A stretch of DNA of 64,000 nucleotides from Verrucomicrobiota bacterium (lineage in GTDB: Bacteria; Verrucomicrobiota; Verrucomicrobiia; Limisphaerales; JACRJZ01), in NCBI GenBank assembly GCA_016219875.1, contig JACRJZ010000059.1, forward strand, positions 17,515 through 81,514, in the 5' to 3' direction. Of this stretch, positions 8,475 through 16,973 are shown in pieces. Position numbers and translations under genes: made by a program. Under the pieces are notes generated by a model, which was not told the DNA's origin, searched no databases, and was given only the letters and a program-made list of their open reading frames with translations. Within the stretch, counting starts at the first letter, position 1, and each line of letters begins with the position of its first letter.

Positions 8475-9145
8475 TCCAGGTCGAAAACCTTTCCGTGCGG
8501 GCCGGGGCATTTGCCTTGAGCGGTGTCCGTTTTGAAATTCCCAATGGCCACTACGCCGTGCTCATGGGCAAGACCGGCTCCGGGAAGACGACCCTCCTGG
8601 AAGCCATCTGCGGGCTGAAGCCGATCATGGCCGGCGCCATTGCGTTGGCGGGACGCGACGTGACCCGCCTCACGCCCGGCGAGCGCGGCATCGGCTACGT
8701 GCCGCAAGACCGCGCGCTCTTCCAGACGATGACTGTGCGGGAGAACCTCGCTTTCGCACTGCACATCCGCCGCTGGCCGCGCGCCGACATCGACCGCCGC
8801 GTGGCGGAACTGGCGAAGTTGCTGGGTCTGGATGGCCTCCTGGACCGCAAGCCGAACGGGCTGAGCGGCGGAGAAGCGCAGCGCGTGGCGTTGGGCCGGG
8901 CGTTGGCGTCACGGCCTGGCATCCTCTGTCTGGATGAGCCGCTCAGCGCGCTGGACGATGACACGCGTGAGGAGATGTATGCTTTGCTCGACTCAGTGCG
9001 GCGTTACACCGGCGTCACCACGCTCCACGTCACGCATCACCTGGGCGAAGCGGAACGGCTCGCGGACGTGATCTTCGTGCTGAAGGACGGGCGGATCGAA
9101 CCGAGGCCGGGTCGCAAAGCGATTTCACCGCAGGCTTCACCATGA
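8471..9145 (+). CDS. ABC transporter ATP-binding protein of the ModB-like permease
   Basis: 224 residues from the GTG at 8471, which overlaps the permease stop. The frame is open much further upstream, but that part lies inside the permease gene. Walker A is MGKTGSGKTT, the Q-loop region VPQDRALFQTMTVREN, the ABC signature LSGGEAQRVALGRAL, Walker B ILCLDEPLSALD, and the switch histidine sits in HVTHHLGEA. It lacks the C-terminal TOBE/MOP extension of full-length ModC, so it is a short ATPase of the WtpC/ModC kind. It powers import through the preceding permease at the inner membrane. Its stop overlaps the next ATG by 4 nt. Confidence 0.9.
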   Translation: MIQVENLSVRAGAFALSGVRFEIPNGHYAVLMGKTGSGKTTLLEAICGLKPIMAGAIALAGRDVTRLTPGERGIGYVPQDRALFQTMTVRENLAFALHIRRWPRADIDRRVAELAKLLGLDGLLDRKPNGLSGGEAQRVALGRALASRPGILCLDEPLSALDDDTREEMYALLDSVRRYTGVTTLHVTHHLGEAERLADVIFVLKDGRIEPRPGRKAISPQASP

Positions 9146-9888
9146 GCGCCGCCCTGACCGACTTCGAGCGCAGCCGCTATGAGTGGCAAATCTGGGTGCC
9201 TGGTTTCGGCGAAGCGGGCCAGCGGAAACTCAAGTCCTCCTCAGTGCTGGTTTCCCGCGTGGGCGGCGTGGGCGGAGCCGTGGCGTATCAATTGGCCGCG
9301 GCGGGCGTGGGCCGGCTTGTGCTGGCGCACGCCGGCAACCTCAAGCCCGGCGACCTCAACCGCCAACTTCTGATGACGCACGATTGGCTCGGCCAACCGC
9401 GCGTCGAATGCGCCGCGCGCCGGTTGCGCGAGCTGAACCCGTTGATCGAGATCGAAGCCGTGGCCGAGAACGTCACACCAGCCAACGCTGCCCGGCTGGT
9501 TGGGCGCGTGGATTTGGTGGTCGATTGCGCGCCGCTGTTCGAAGAGCGCTACGCGATGAACCGTGAAGCCGTGCGCCAGCGCAAGCCGCTCGTCGAGTGC
9601 GCCATGTTCGATCTCGAAGCCCGGCTCACGACCATTCTGCCAGGCGCTACGCCGTGTCTTGCGTGCCTCTATCCCGAGACGCCGCCGGACTGGAAGCGGC
9701 AGTTTCCCGTGTTCGGCGCGGTGTCCGGGAGCGTCGGCTGCATGGGGGCGATGGAGGCGATCAAGGTCCTCGCGGACCTGGGCGAACCGTTGGCGGGAAA
9801 ACTCCTCACGTTCGACTTGCGGAACAACTGCTTCAGGACGCTGCGGGTGAAGCGTGATCCGCAATGTCCGGTTTGCGGGGGAACGTGA
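9142..9888 (+). CDS. ThiF/MoeB/HesA-family adenylyltransferase
   Basis: 248 residues. E1-like enzymes of this family adenylate the C-terminal glycine of MoaD or ThiS for sulfur transfer in molybdopterin or thiamin synthesis. Visible are the nucleotide-binding region SRVGGVGGAVAYQLAAAGVG (first glycine of the usual GxGGLG replaced), the D/R region LNRQLL, and two zinc knuckles, CLAC near the middle and CPVC at the C-terminus. It has no rhodanese domain, as expected for the short MoeB/ThiF form. The 4-nt overlap with a molybdate-type ABC ATPase favours a MoeB role. MoaD and MoaE are not in the window. ThiF activity cannot be excluded. Confidence 0.85.
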   Translation: MSAALTDFERSRYEWQIWVPGFGEAGQRKLKSSSVLVSRVGGVGGAVAYQLAAAGVGRLVLAHAGNLKPGDLNRQLLMTHDWLGQPRVECAARRLRELNPLIEIEAVAENVTPANAARLVGRVDLVVDCAPLFEERYAMNREAVRQRKPLVECAMFDLEARLTTILPGATPCLACLYPETPPDWKRQFPVFGAVSGSVGCMGAMEAIKVLADLGEPLAGKLLTFDLRNNCFRTLRVKRDPQCPVCGGT

Positions 9889-9946
9889 CGACGCCGTGGA
9901 GATCGGAACTCGCCTCGGAATTTGATGGGGGATTCCTCGTCGTCTC

Positions 9947-10034
9947 GTAGCAGCCGAGGTGACGAGGCTCAAATATCACGGTTGTCAGCGCGGAGTGGCG
10001 GAGAAAGTCAGAGCCTCCTTACGTCGGCGGCTAC
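9947..10034. repeat. Inverted pair of family-A repeats
   Basis: A minus-oriented copy at 9947-9970 and a plus-oriented copy at 10011-10034 face outward around about 40 bp. They lie between the convergent ThiF-like and PQQ-propeller genes, where a bidirectional terminator would be expected. Confidence 0.75.
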
Positions 10035-10049
10035 TTCTCAAAAAGACTC

Positions 10050-12833
10050 TCACTCGAAACAGACGAGGCGTCCGTTGCGCGTCGAGACATAGAGCCGTCC
10101 GTTGGCCACGGCCAGGCCGTCATGCACCGGCGGTGAATCCAAGCGCAGGCTCCGGTCGCCCACTTTCAACTCGCCGTTCCGCGCCGCGCTTACCACGGTG
10201 GCGCCGGCCAGCACGAGCGCGACGTCGTTCGTGGTTCCAATGTGAACTTTGGTCTGATCGAACGCGGCGGGCTGCTTGGTTTCGACGCTCTTGTTTTGGC
10301 GAACGCCGTAGCTCCACAAGCCGCGCGGCACTTCGAGTCCGGGCGTCTGATACTCTGCGCTGGCGAGGTGGAGTTTGTAGTGGCCATTGCGCGGATCGAA
10401 CTGCCAGCGGGACATGGCGACGGCGTCGCCGTCTTTCACCAGCATGTCCACCGGCTCGAAGTCGAGGCCCACTTTCTTCTTGTTCGGCAGCAGCGGGCTG
10501 TACCAGTTCGTCATGGTGAGATCGTGGATGTTCTTTTCCCAAACCAAGGCGCCGGTGCGGGCCTGGAGCGCCACGAGTTGCAGGCCGCCGTCGGACATCG
10601 GATGCCGGCCCGCCGCGAGATAGGCCACGCCGTGGTCCACCAGCACGCTGCCGGGCACGGGCCAGAGCGATTCCATCTGGCCATACGCCATGATGCGGGC
10701 TTCGCGCGGCGCGGCGCGGAACCGCCAGACCATCTCGCCGTTGTCGGCGCTCAGGCAATAGACCCAGCCGTCGTGCGCGCCGAACAAACACAGGCCGTCC
10801 TGAATCGTGGGCGGGGTGTCGATGCGTCCGCCGGCGACGAACGTCCACCGCTGCGCGCCACTCCGGTCGTCGAGCGCCAGCACGCGATGCTCATCCGGCA
10901 ACGCCACGAAGACCTTGCCGGCGGCGATGACCGGGGCCGTGACCAGGCCGGGCGTGAACGGGTTCCCGCTCCAGTCGTTTTCCGGAAGCGTTTTCGGCGC
11001 GCGGCCCACCGCCACCGACCAGGCCTCTTTCAAGCCGGCGGCCAACGATGACGGCGTGCTGCCGCTGCGCCACACATCGTGGCGATAGATCGGCCATTCC
11101 TCGATGGACCCTTGCGCCACCGACACCGGACCCAGGCGTCCGTAGGCCGGGCCTTTCTCCAAGCGCGGCGTCGCGCCCAGTCCTGGACGGGTTTCGGTGG
11201 AAGTCAGTCCCATGTAGCCGCGCAGCATGGGGAAGCACTCGCACTGGACGGGGAAGGTGTTCAGCAAGCCGTTGGCCGGGATGAAGGGCAGGCGGCAGGC
11301 GCCGCGGAACATGCGGGCGCGGGTGCGCGAACCGGTGTCCAGGTCCGTGAACTCGCACTCCGGCGCGATGAAGTAGTTCTCCGTGGCCACCGGCGACGCG
11401 CAATGCTTGCCGCGGCTGCCGAGGGACCGCTTCTGTTTCCCGGTCTGGGGATCGAAAGCCACGACGGTGTTCTTCTCCATCTGCAGCCAGACCAAGCCGC
11501 GCGCGAAGAAGGCGCGGGCCTCCTTGTTGTGCGTCATGTCGGGCACGTACTTCTTCGCCCACAAGAGCCGTCCATCCTTGCCAGAATAAGCCTGCACGCC
11601 ACACCCCTCGCCGTCATCGCGATAGGTGGGCGTCTCCAGCACGAGCACGCCTTCGTGAAACGTGCAGGTCGTGGCGGGCGCGGCAGCGGCGTCTTCCGTG
11701 CGCCAGCGCGTCTGGCCAGTGGCGAGGTCCAGGCCGACGATCAGATTGCTCGCAAGGCAGAACACGGTGCCATCCCCGGCGACGATACGTTCCGCGGTCA
11801 CCGGAGCCGACCACAACGCCGCCTGGCTGGCGGCCCCGAACGCACGCACCTGGTTGCTTTCGCAGAGGACGAGCGTGCTGCCCTCAAGGAGAAGTTCCCG
11901 CGGGTTCTTGACCGGCCCGAAGTCGGCCACCGTGTCGCCGGTCGCGGCGTCGAGCGCCAGCAGCCGGTTCGTCGTCGCGAGGTAAAGGCGGTCTGCGATG
12001 ACCACCGGCTTCACCTTCGTGAGCCGCGTGCCGAGTTTCGTCTTTGGCTTGAGGAACTCCGGCACATCGGCGCCCACTTCGCGAAACGTGGCGGCCTTGA
12101 CGGGCTTGGACCAAAGCAGTGCGCCGTTGAAAGCGTCGCGGGCCGCCAGGCTCTCTTCGGTGAGATAGAAGTTCCGCCCGCGCGCAGAAACCAGGAAATG
12201 ATCGTAGTACCACCGCTTGCCGCCGGCGTCCTGGGCCGGCCCGCCGACCCAGCGCAAGCCCACCGGCACGCCCACCGCGGCGTCCTGAGACACCATGTTG
12301 CCATCCGCGCCGTGCCGCCAATGGGTCCACTCGTCGAAGTCCGCGGGCCAGGGCTTGCGCCACGAAGTCCACGCGCCGTCGCGCTGGATCCACACCACGC
12401 CGTTGGGCGCGAGCACGCGCCGGAGTTCTGCCGGCGGGACGCCGTCGGGGTTTTCAGCGACGACGACATTGACGAGGTCGTCCGCGTACGGCAGCCACGG
12501 CGCGCTCCATTGTTCCAGTGAAACGAGTCCGTAAAGGCCGCGCGCGAGCAGAGTCTGGCGGGCGGACTTCACTTTGTTGGCGTCAGGCTCCAGTCCGTGA
12601 ACGACCAGCCGGCCTTTCTCCGCGAACCGCGCCGACAGCGTGCCGTCCCCGCACCCCACGTGAACACAAACGCCGGATGCAGCTTGGACGGAGCGAACAA
12701 CTTCGTCCAGCGAGGCGGCGGGCGCGGCGCCGAACAAAGCTGACGACAACGCCAGGCCCGCGCCCAGAAGCAAAGCGGAGGCAAGGCAACCGCGTCGAAC
12801 GTGGAGCACAAATGCAGTAACGGCAGAGTTCAT
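10050..12833 (-). CDS. Secreted methyltransferase-like / PQQ-type beta-propeller fusion
   Basis: 927 residues from the ATG at 12833; an upstream ATG at 12884 would add 17 residues before the signal peptide. A signal peptide (ALLLGAGLALSSALFGAAPA) ends near residue 40. Residues about 50-145 resemble a class I SAM methyltransferase, with motif I VHVGCGDGTLSARFAEKG, an acidic loop LEPDANKV and a late RRVLAPNGVVWI. From about residue 160 to the end come PQQ/quinoprotein-like propeller blades (LLALDAATGDTV, VFCLASNLIVGLDLATGQT, RVLALDDRSGAQRW, YCLSADNGEMVWRF). Export puts the methyltransferase fold where SAM should be absent. Such fusions are known to me mainly from Planctomycetes and Verrucomicrobia; their substrate is unknown. 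Confidence 0.85.
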   Translation of the reverse strand: MNSAVTAFVLHVRRGCLASALLLGAGLALSSALFGAAPAASLDEVVRSVQAASGVCVHVGCGDGTLSARFAEKGRLVVHGLEPDANKVKSARQTLLARGLYGLVSLEQWSAPWLPYADDLVNVVVAENPDGVPPAELRRVLAPNGVVWIQRDGAWTSWRKPWPADFDEWTHWRHGADGNMVSQDAAVGVPVGLRWVGGPAQDAGGKRWYYDHFLVSARGRNFYLTEESLAARDAFNGALLWSKPVKAATFREVGADVPEFLKPKTKLGTRLTKVKPVVIADRLYLATTNRLLALDAATGDTVADFGPVKNPRELLLEGSTLVLCESNQVRAFGAASQAALWSAPVTAERIVAGDGTVFCLASNLIVGLDLATGQTRWRTEDAAAAPATTCTFHEGVLVLETPTYRDDGEGCGVQAYSGKDGRLLWAKKYVPDMTHNKEARAFFARGLVWLQMEKNTVVAFDPQTGKQKRSLGSRGKHCASPVATENYFIAPECEFTDLDTGSRTRARMFRGACRLPFIPANGLLNTFPVQCECFPMLRGYMGLTSTETRPGLGATPRLEKGPAYGRLGPVSVAQGSIEEWPIYRHDVWRSGSTPSSLAAGLKEAWSVAVGRAPKTLPENDWSGNPFTPGLVTAPVIAAGKVFVALPDEHRVLALDDRSGAQRWTFVAGGRIDTPPTIQDGLCLFGAHDGWVYCLSADNGEMVWRFRAAPREARIMAYGQMESLWPVPGSVLVDHGVAYLAAGRHPMSDGGLQLVALQARTGALVWEKNIHDLTMTNWYSPLLPNKKKVGLDFEPVDMLVKDGDAVAMSRWQFDPRNGHYKLHLASAEYQTPGLEVPRGLWSYGVRQNKSVETKQPAAFDQTKVHIGTTNDVALVLAGATVVSAARNGELKVGDRSLRLDSPPVHDGLAVANGRLYVSTRNGRLVCFE

Positions 12834-12950
12834 GGCGCGGAGTGTAGGGGGCGACTGGGCGGTTGCCAAGCAGGTCGGTAGCAATTCTCACGAGCCTGGA
12901 GCGCGGCGGTGTCGTCTCAACCAACCGCAGCGGCCTGGAACGGTTTGGAG

Positions 12951-13062
12951 CCTCAGGACTTCTGACCCCGTGGAAACTACTTGGCCCGCCCGGTGAGGGC
13001 ACCGGGCCTACAGGGTCGCGCAGAGCGGTAGGCCGGGTCCCCAGACCCGGCGATTGAGGACC
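12951..13062 (+). repeat. Family-B repeat, copy 1 (two nested hairpins)
   Basis: About 112 bp highly similar to 40671-40783 in the same orientation. Each copy contains GCCCGGTGAGGGCACCGGGC and GCCGGGTCCCCAGACCCGGC-type palindromes separated by about 24 bp, starting with CTCAGGACT. Confidence 0.85.
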
Positions 13063-13170
13063 AGCCAGATTCCACGCGGCCTCAACTCCCAGGCGCGGGA
13101 CCAGGAGTTCTGAGACTTGGAGCGGCTCCCGACCGGAAGTGCGGCCTGACCAGAAGCTTGGCCCCTTCCG

Positions 13171-13240
13171 TTCCTCCCTGAATCCGATGGAGGAAGTACT
13201 CGCGATCGGCTGGGCCGTGCCCATCGGATTCAGGAAGGAA
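13171..13240. repeat. Family-C inverted repeat, copy 1
   Basis: Arms of 20 bp, 13171-13190 and 13221-13240, pair with one mismatch (TTCCTCCCTGAATCCGATGG). The same arm sequence recurs at 25505-25603. It may act as a terminator for the minus-strand propeller transcript or be a REP-type element. Confidence 0.75.
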
Positions 13241-13260
13241 GGGGAGGGCCTGATCGCCTG

Positions 13261-14646
13261 CTACTTCGGGACCGCTTCGCTGAACCCAGCCTTCGCCATC
13301 GCCCGTTGGGCTTCCTCGTTCTTCATGAACGTGCGCCAGACAAAGCCGGTGCGCGCGTTCTCGGCCATGAGCAGCGTAATGCCGGCGTCGATGCCGATCA
13401 CGTCCGGCGCGAACCAGCCCGTAGCCGGATTGAAAGCATCGACGAAGCCGAAGTGTTTCCACGCGCGTTCGCCGTAACGGTCCTGCAGGGTACGCAGACA
13501 GCGCAGGCATTCGCCCGGCAGAAACGGTAGCGATCCGCCGGCCGCGCACGGCACAAGGGTGCCGTCCAACGGTCCTTGGGCCGGCGGCCCGCCCCAGGCC
13601 ACGTAACCCTTCGCAGAATCTGAAGCCGTGATGCCCCACACGTCGTTGCTGAAATGCGGAAATTTGTCGCGCAGGCTGAGGCAGAACTGGCGATGCGCTT
13701 TCGTGGCTTTCACGGAGTTCTCGAAGTAATCGGTGTGGCAGTCGCGCCGGTCGCGGAAGTCGAACCACGCGTGCGAGAACTGGTGGATAAAGAGCGGCGC
13801 GCGCGGGTTGATGTAGCGGAACCCGGCGTACTCGAACGGCGGGCGTTTCCAAGCGTGCCACGCTTCAGCCGGGATCGGATGCTGGTTCGCGCCGAGGGCC
13901 AGCAGGTAGAGCATCGAATGCTCACAGTAGGTGTCCCACCGGGCCTTCAGGAAACCGCTCTCCGGCTTCCAGCCGTGAAGCAGAAACGGCCCGCCCTGCA
14001 TCATCCAGCGCCAGTCCACGCGGTCGTAGATTTCGCCCGCCGAGCGGCGGATGTCCGCATCGGCGAAATGTTGCCGGCAAGTGAGCACGCCGCAGAGCAA
14101 TAGGGCGGTGTCGATGGAGGAAAGCTCGCATTTCCAGGCGCGCTCGCCGGTGCGCCAGTTCACGAAGTGGAAATAGAAGCCGTGCTCGTGCGGCAGCGTT
14201 TCCCGGAGGAACCGCAGCGTGGCGCGGGCGCGCTCGCGGGCCTGGCCTGGCTCCAGCCAGCGGCGTTGGTCTGCGATGCACAGCGCGGTCAAGCCGAAGC
14301 CGGTGGCGGCGATGCTGGCAATCTCGCGGGCGTCAGGCTCCGTGGCCCGACTGCGGTCCTTCACCAAGCCGGTGCGCGGGTCGGCGCATTCCCAAAAGAA
14401 GCGGAACGTGGTCCGCTCCAAGTCTTCGAGGAAGCGGTCATCGGCCGGCGTGAGCGGCAGGCCCGCCGGCGCGGCGGACGCGGAACGCCAAAAGCCCGGC
14501 AGCCCGCCCAGCACAATGGGCAGCGCGGTTCCCAACCTCACCAGCGCCGCGCGCCGACTGAGAGTGGAACCCGCGTCGCGACCCAGCACCGGTGGAACGA
14601 GTCTTCCACCACGCTCGGCGCGCTGCGTTCGTTCAATGTTGCTCAT
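13261..14646 (-). CDS. Tat-exported glucoamylase-family (PF10091-like) protein
   Basis: 461 residues from the ATG at 14646; the frame is open to 15018, but the extra N-terminus is unlike protein. A twin-arginine signal SRRAALVRLGTALPIVLGG ends near residue 60. The mature part starts DRFLEDLERTTFRFFWE and continues GLVKDRS, SIAATGFGLTAL, HGFYFHFVNWRTGE, SSIDTALLLCG, WGGPP, PFLPGE and GIDAGITLLMAENARTG, the succession seen in Glycoamylase-domain proteins, an (alpha/alpha)6-barrel family that includes beta-1,2-glucan-acting enzymes. It is predicted periplasmic, acting on a glucan. Specificity cannot be read from sequence. Confidence 0.87.
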   Translation of the reverse strand: MSNIERTQRAERGGRLVPPVLGRDAGSTLSRRAALVRLGTALPIVLGGLPGFWRSASAAPAGLPLTPADDRFLEDLERTTFRFFWECADPRTGLVKDRSRATEPDAREIASIAATGFGLTALCIADQRRWLEPGQARERARATLRFLRETLPHEHGFYFHFVNWRTGERAWKCELSSIDTALLLCGVLTCRQHFADADIRRSAGEIYDRVDWRWMMQGGPFLLHGWKPESGFLKARWDTYCEHSMLYLLALGANQHPIPAEAWHAWKRPPFEYAGFRYINPRAPLFIHQFSHAWFDFRDRRDCHTDYFENSVKATKAHRQFCLSLRDKFPHFSNDVWGITASDSAKGYVAWGGPPAQGPLDGTLVPCAAGGSLPFLPGECLRCLRTLQDRYGERAWKHFGFVDAFNPATGWFAPDVIGIDAGITLLMAENARTGFVWRTFMKNEEAQRAMAKAGFSEAVPK

Positions 14647-14854
14647 TGGCTCACCGAAGGCCCTGACGGCCCGACGTTCGGGTTTCTCCGCCACTTGGTC
14701 CAGCACAGATTGACGCCTGGATCGGCTGGTCCCGCGCCCAACGCGACCGCCAAACGCCCCAGCCTCAAAAACCTTCATGCATAGGCGATGTTGCCCAGAA
14801 TTGGTTGCCATTTGGACCTTGCCGGCACGGGCACGATTGGCTTGAATCCGGGCC

Positions 14855-15214
14855 ATGAGCCCACCTCTGGCGACAATGTGCGTGCGTCGGTTGGACGGTT
14901 TCGTGTGGAGCGCGGCTGCATTCTGGACTGGGATCGTTTTCGCCGCCCTGGCATGGGAGTGGATGGAATCAAGGAAGCATGCGGAGGATCTGGCAAGTAG
15001 AGAGACCCGCTTCAGCATTCAGAAAAACCTCGTCCATCGCCGACGGGCCACCACGCACGGACCCGCCGTGACGCTCGTGAACCCCGCCTGCATGACGCGC
15101 CAGGTCCATGTCCTTGGTCAGGCGCAGGAGCGAGGACGGGAACTCAAGCGGGAGATCAACTCATTGTCGGCGCGGCTGGGGGAACCGCCCCGCTATCCGA
15201 ATGAAACCGGATGA
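14855..15214 (+). CDS. Small membrane protein with coiled coil, head of the corrinoid-kinase set
   Basis: 119 residues with one predicted membrane helix (VWSAAAFWTGIVFAALAWEW) followed by a charged helical region and ELKREINSLSARLGEPPRYP at the end. That ending resembles the helical linkers found in sensor kinases. The stop overlaps the ATG of the corrinoid protein by 4 nt, the same coupling used by the next two junctions, which is the main argument that it is real. Part of the middle (residues about 55-85) is rich in Arg/His and less convincing. It could be a membrane anchor or a leftover of a kinase. Confidence 0.5.
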   Translation: MSPPLATMCVRRLDGFVWSAAAFWTGIVFAALAWEWMESRKHAEDLASRETRFSIQKNLVHRRRATTHGPAVTLVNPACMTRQVHVLGQAQERGRELKREINSLSARLGEPPRYPNETG

Positions 15215-15930
15215 ACCTGCCGCAACTCATCACCGTCTTCAGCGAGGCGCTGTTCGATACGGATCGGGAGCGGGCGCTCCGGCTGGCTCGCGAGGCGGTG
15301 AACGAGGGGATCACGCCGGAGGAGGTGGTCTTTGACGTGGTCATCCCGGCGCTGGAGCAGCAGACCACCGCGCTCGGCGAAACCCTCGAACTGAACCTGG
15401 CTCAGCATTTCCTGACCTCGCAGATCGCCGCCGCCGTGACGGAAGAGATGGTTTCTCGATTCCAGCGGGCACCAGCCTTCATCGGGCAGGGCGTCGCCGG
15501 CATTCCCCGGTTCCCGCGGGCCCCGGCTCTCACCGGGCGGGTCGTCATAGGCAGCGCCCAGGGCGACTTGCACACGCTCGGAAAAAGGATCGTCCTGAGC
15601 TGCCTCCGCGCCCAGATGATCGAATGCAGCGACCTGGGCGTGAATGTTCCGCCGGAACGGTTCGTGACGGAGGCGGTGAGCCAACAAGCTCCGGTCATCG
15701 CGATTTCCGCCATGATGGTCCACACGGCCTTGGGGGAGAACGGCTGCCTCAAGGTGCGGCAGCTTCTGAAGGAGCAGGGACTCGAAGGCCGGATCAAGAT
15801 CATCGTCGGCGGCGCTCCGTTCCGGTTCGACCCGCAGCTTTGCCAGCGGATTCAGGCTGATGCATGGGCCGAAGACGGCATCAAGGCAGGGAAGGTGATC
15901 ACCAAGCTTTTTCAAGAGGTGCGACCATGA
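15211..15930 (+). CDS. Corrinoid (B12-binding) methyltransferase protein, MtaC/MtbC-like
   Basis: 239 residues. The N-terminal about 85 residues form the helical cap domain (LITVFSEALFDTDRERAL, GITPEEVVFDVVIPAL). After a Pro/Ala linker (residues about 86-110) comes the Rossmann B12-binding domain with the base-off motif D119-L-H121-x2-G124, Ser166 in AISAMM, and GGAPF near 200. His121 should ligate cobalt. In known pathways such proteins carry a methyl group between a substrate-specific MtaB-type enzyme and an MtaA-type UroD-fold enzyme. Here the partner gene is UroD-like, but no MtaB-like gene is present, and the next genes are a kinase and a regulator. Overlaps at both ends are 4 nt. Confidence 0.9.
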   Translation: MNLPQLITVFSEALFDTDRERALRLAREAVNEGITPEEVVFDVVIPALEQQTTALGETLELNLAQHFLTSQIAAAVTEEMVSRFQRAPAFIGQGVAGIPRFPRAPALTGRVVIGSAQGDLHTLGKRIVLSCLRAQMIECSDLGVNVPPERFVTEAVSQQAPVIAISAMMVHTALGENGCLKVRQLLKEQGLEGRIKIIVGGAPFRFDPQLCQRIQADAWAEDGIKAGKVITKLFQEVRP

Positions 15931-16973
15931 TGACAGGGATGCAACGTCTGGCGGCGGCGATCAACGGCACCGAGTCCGACCGGATTCCGGTCTTCTGCAA
16001 CCTGCTGGACCAGGGAGCCGGCGCGCTGGGGATGCCGCTTGAGGAGTACTACTCGCGCGGCGAATGCGTGGCCGAGGCGCAACTCAGGATGCGCGACAAG
16101 TACGGGCACGACAACGTCTGGAGTCTGTTTTACGTCGGGAAGGAAGCGGAGTTGCTGGGTTGCCGGAAAATCCTCTTCGCCAGTGACGGCCCGCCAAACG
16201 TCGAGGAATGGGTTATCAAATCCCTCGACGACGTCCAACGCCTCCAGGTTCCGAGCGACGTGTCCAGCCACCCCGCCTTCGAGGAGGGACTGAAGTGTCT
16301 GCGCCTCCTGCGCCAGGAAGTGGGGGGCAAGTATCCCATCTGCGCCTACCTCACGGCGTCCATGGCGCTCCCCGCCCTGTTGATGGGCATGGAGAAATGG
16401 ATGGAACTGCTCTTCCTCGGCCCCGCTGGCGTGCGGGACGAGCTGCTGGCCAGGTGCCACGAGTTTTTCGTGAAGGAACTGCTCGCCTACCGGAACGCCG
16501 GCGCCGATGTGCTGGTCTATTCCAATCCGTTCGGCTCCACGGACATTGTCCCGAGGAAGTTCTTCCTGGAGCATTCGCTGCCGTGGATCGAGAAGGACGT
16601 CCGCGCGGTGGGCACGCCGGGGCTTGTCTATTACTGCGGAATGTCGCGGATGAATCCGGTGCTGGCCACAGTGCTCGAACGGACGGGGATCGGAGTGTAT
16701 TACTTGGGACCGTTCGATGACGTGCGAGAAGGCAAGGAGATCCTCGCCGGACGCGCCCTCACTTGCGGAGTCATCAATGACATCCGGCTCATTGACTGGT
16801 CGCGGGAAGAAATCCGCCGCGAGGTGAAGCGGATCATTGAGGCGGGCCGGCCCGGAGGCAGGTTTCTCTTCGGGACGGGGGTCATGCCCTGCGGCATTCC
16901 CGAAGCGAACATCCGGACGATGCTCGAAGCCGCGTACGAATTCGGCAGTGACGAGAATGGGAGGATTCGATGA
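15927..16973 (+). CDS. Uroporphyrinogen decarboxylase-fold corrinoid methyltransferase homologue (MtaA/MtbA-like)
   Basis: 348 residues from the ATG at 15927, which overlaps the corrinoid gene's stop. It belongs to the UroD/MtaA superfamily: N-terminal RIPVFCNLLDQGAGALG, middle PICAYLTASMALPALLMG, ADVLVYSNPFGSTDIV and late MPCGIPEANIRTMLEAA. The zinc site that activates the thiol acceptor in MtaA/MtbA is HxC plus a later Cys. Here C237 and C322 are present, but the His position is Tyr235 (VYYCGMS). The site is therefore incomplete, and ordinary coenzyme-M-type methyl transfer is doubtful. A ligand-sensing or altered acceptor role fits its fusion-like coupling to the kinase. True haem-pathway UroD is unlikely given the corrinoid partner. 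Confidence 0.85.
   Translation: MMTGMQRLAAAINGTESDRIPVFCNLLDQGAGALGMPLEEYYSRGECVAEAQLRMRDKYGHDNVWSLFYVGKEAELLGCRKILFASDGPPNVEEWVIKSLDDVQRLQVPSDVSSHPAFEEGLKCLRLLRQEVGGKYPICAYLTASMALPALLMGMEKWMELLFLGPAGVRDELLARCHEFFVKELLAYRNAGADVLVYSNPFGSTDIVPRKFFLEHSLPWIEKDVRAVGTPGLVYYCGMSRMNPVLATVLERTGIGVYYLGPFDDVREGKEILAGRALTCGVINDIRLIDWSREEIRREVKRIIEAGRPGGRFLFGTGVMPCGIPEANIRTMLEAAYEFGSDENGRIR

Larger units (their letters stand above)
12834..13260. other. Gene-free stretch with two repeat elements
   Basis: It lies between the start of the propeller gene and the end of the glucoamylase-family gene, both on the minus strand. It holds the family-B element at 12951-13062 and the family-C hairpin at 13171-13240. 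I see no credible coding frame. The promoter of the propeller gene should be near 12834-12950, but I cannot point to it. Confidence 0.7.

Noticed and set aside
14647..15018. Upstream extension of the glucoamylase frame
   Set aside because: It would place the Tat signal 125 residues into the protein.
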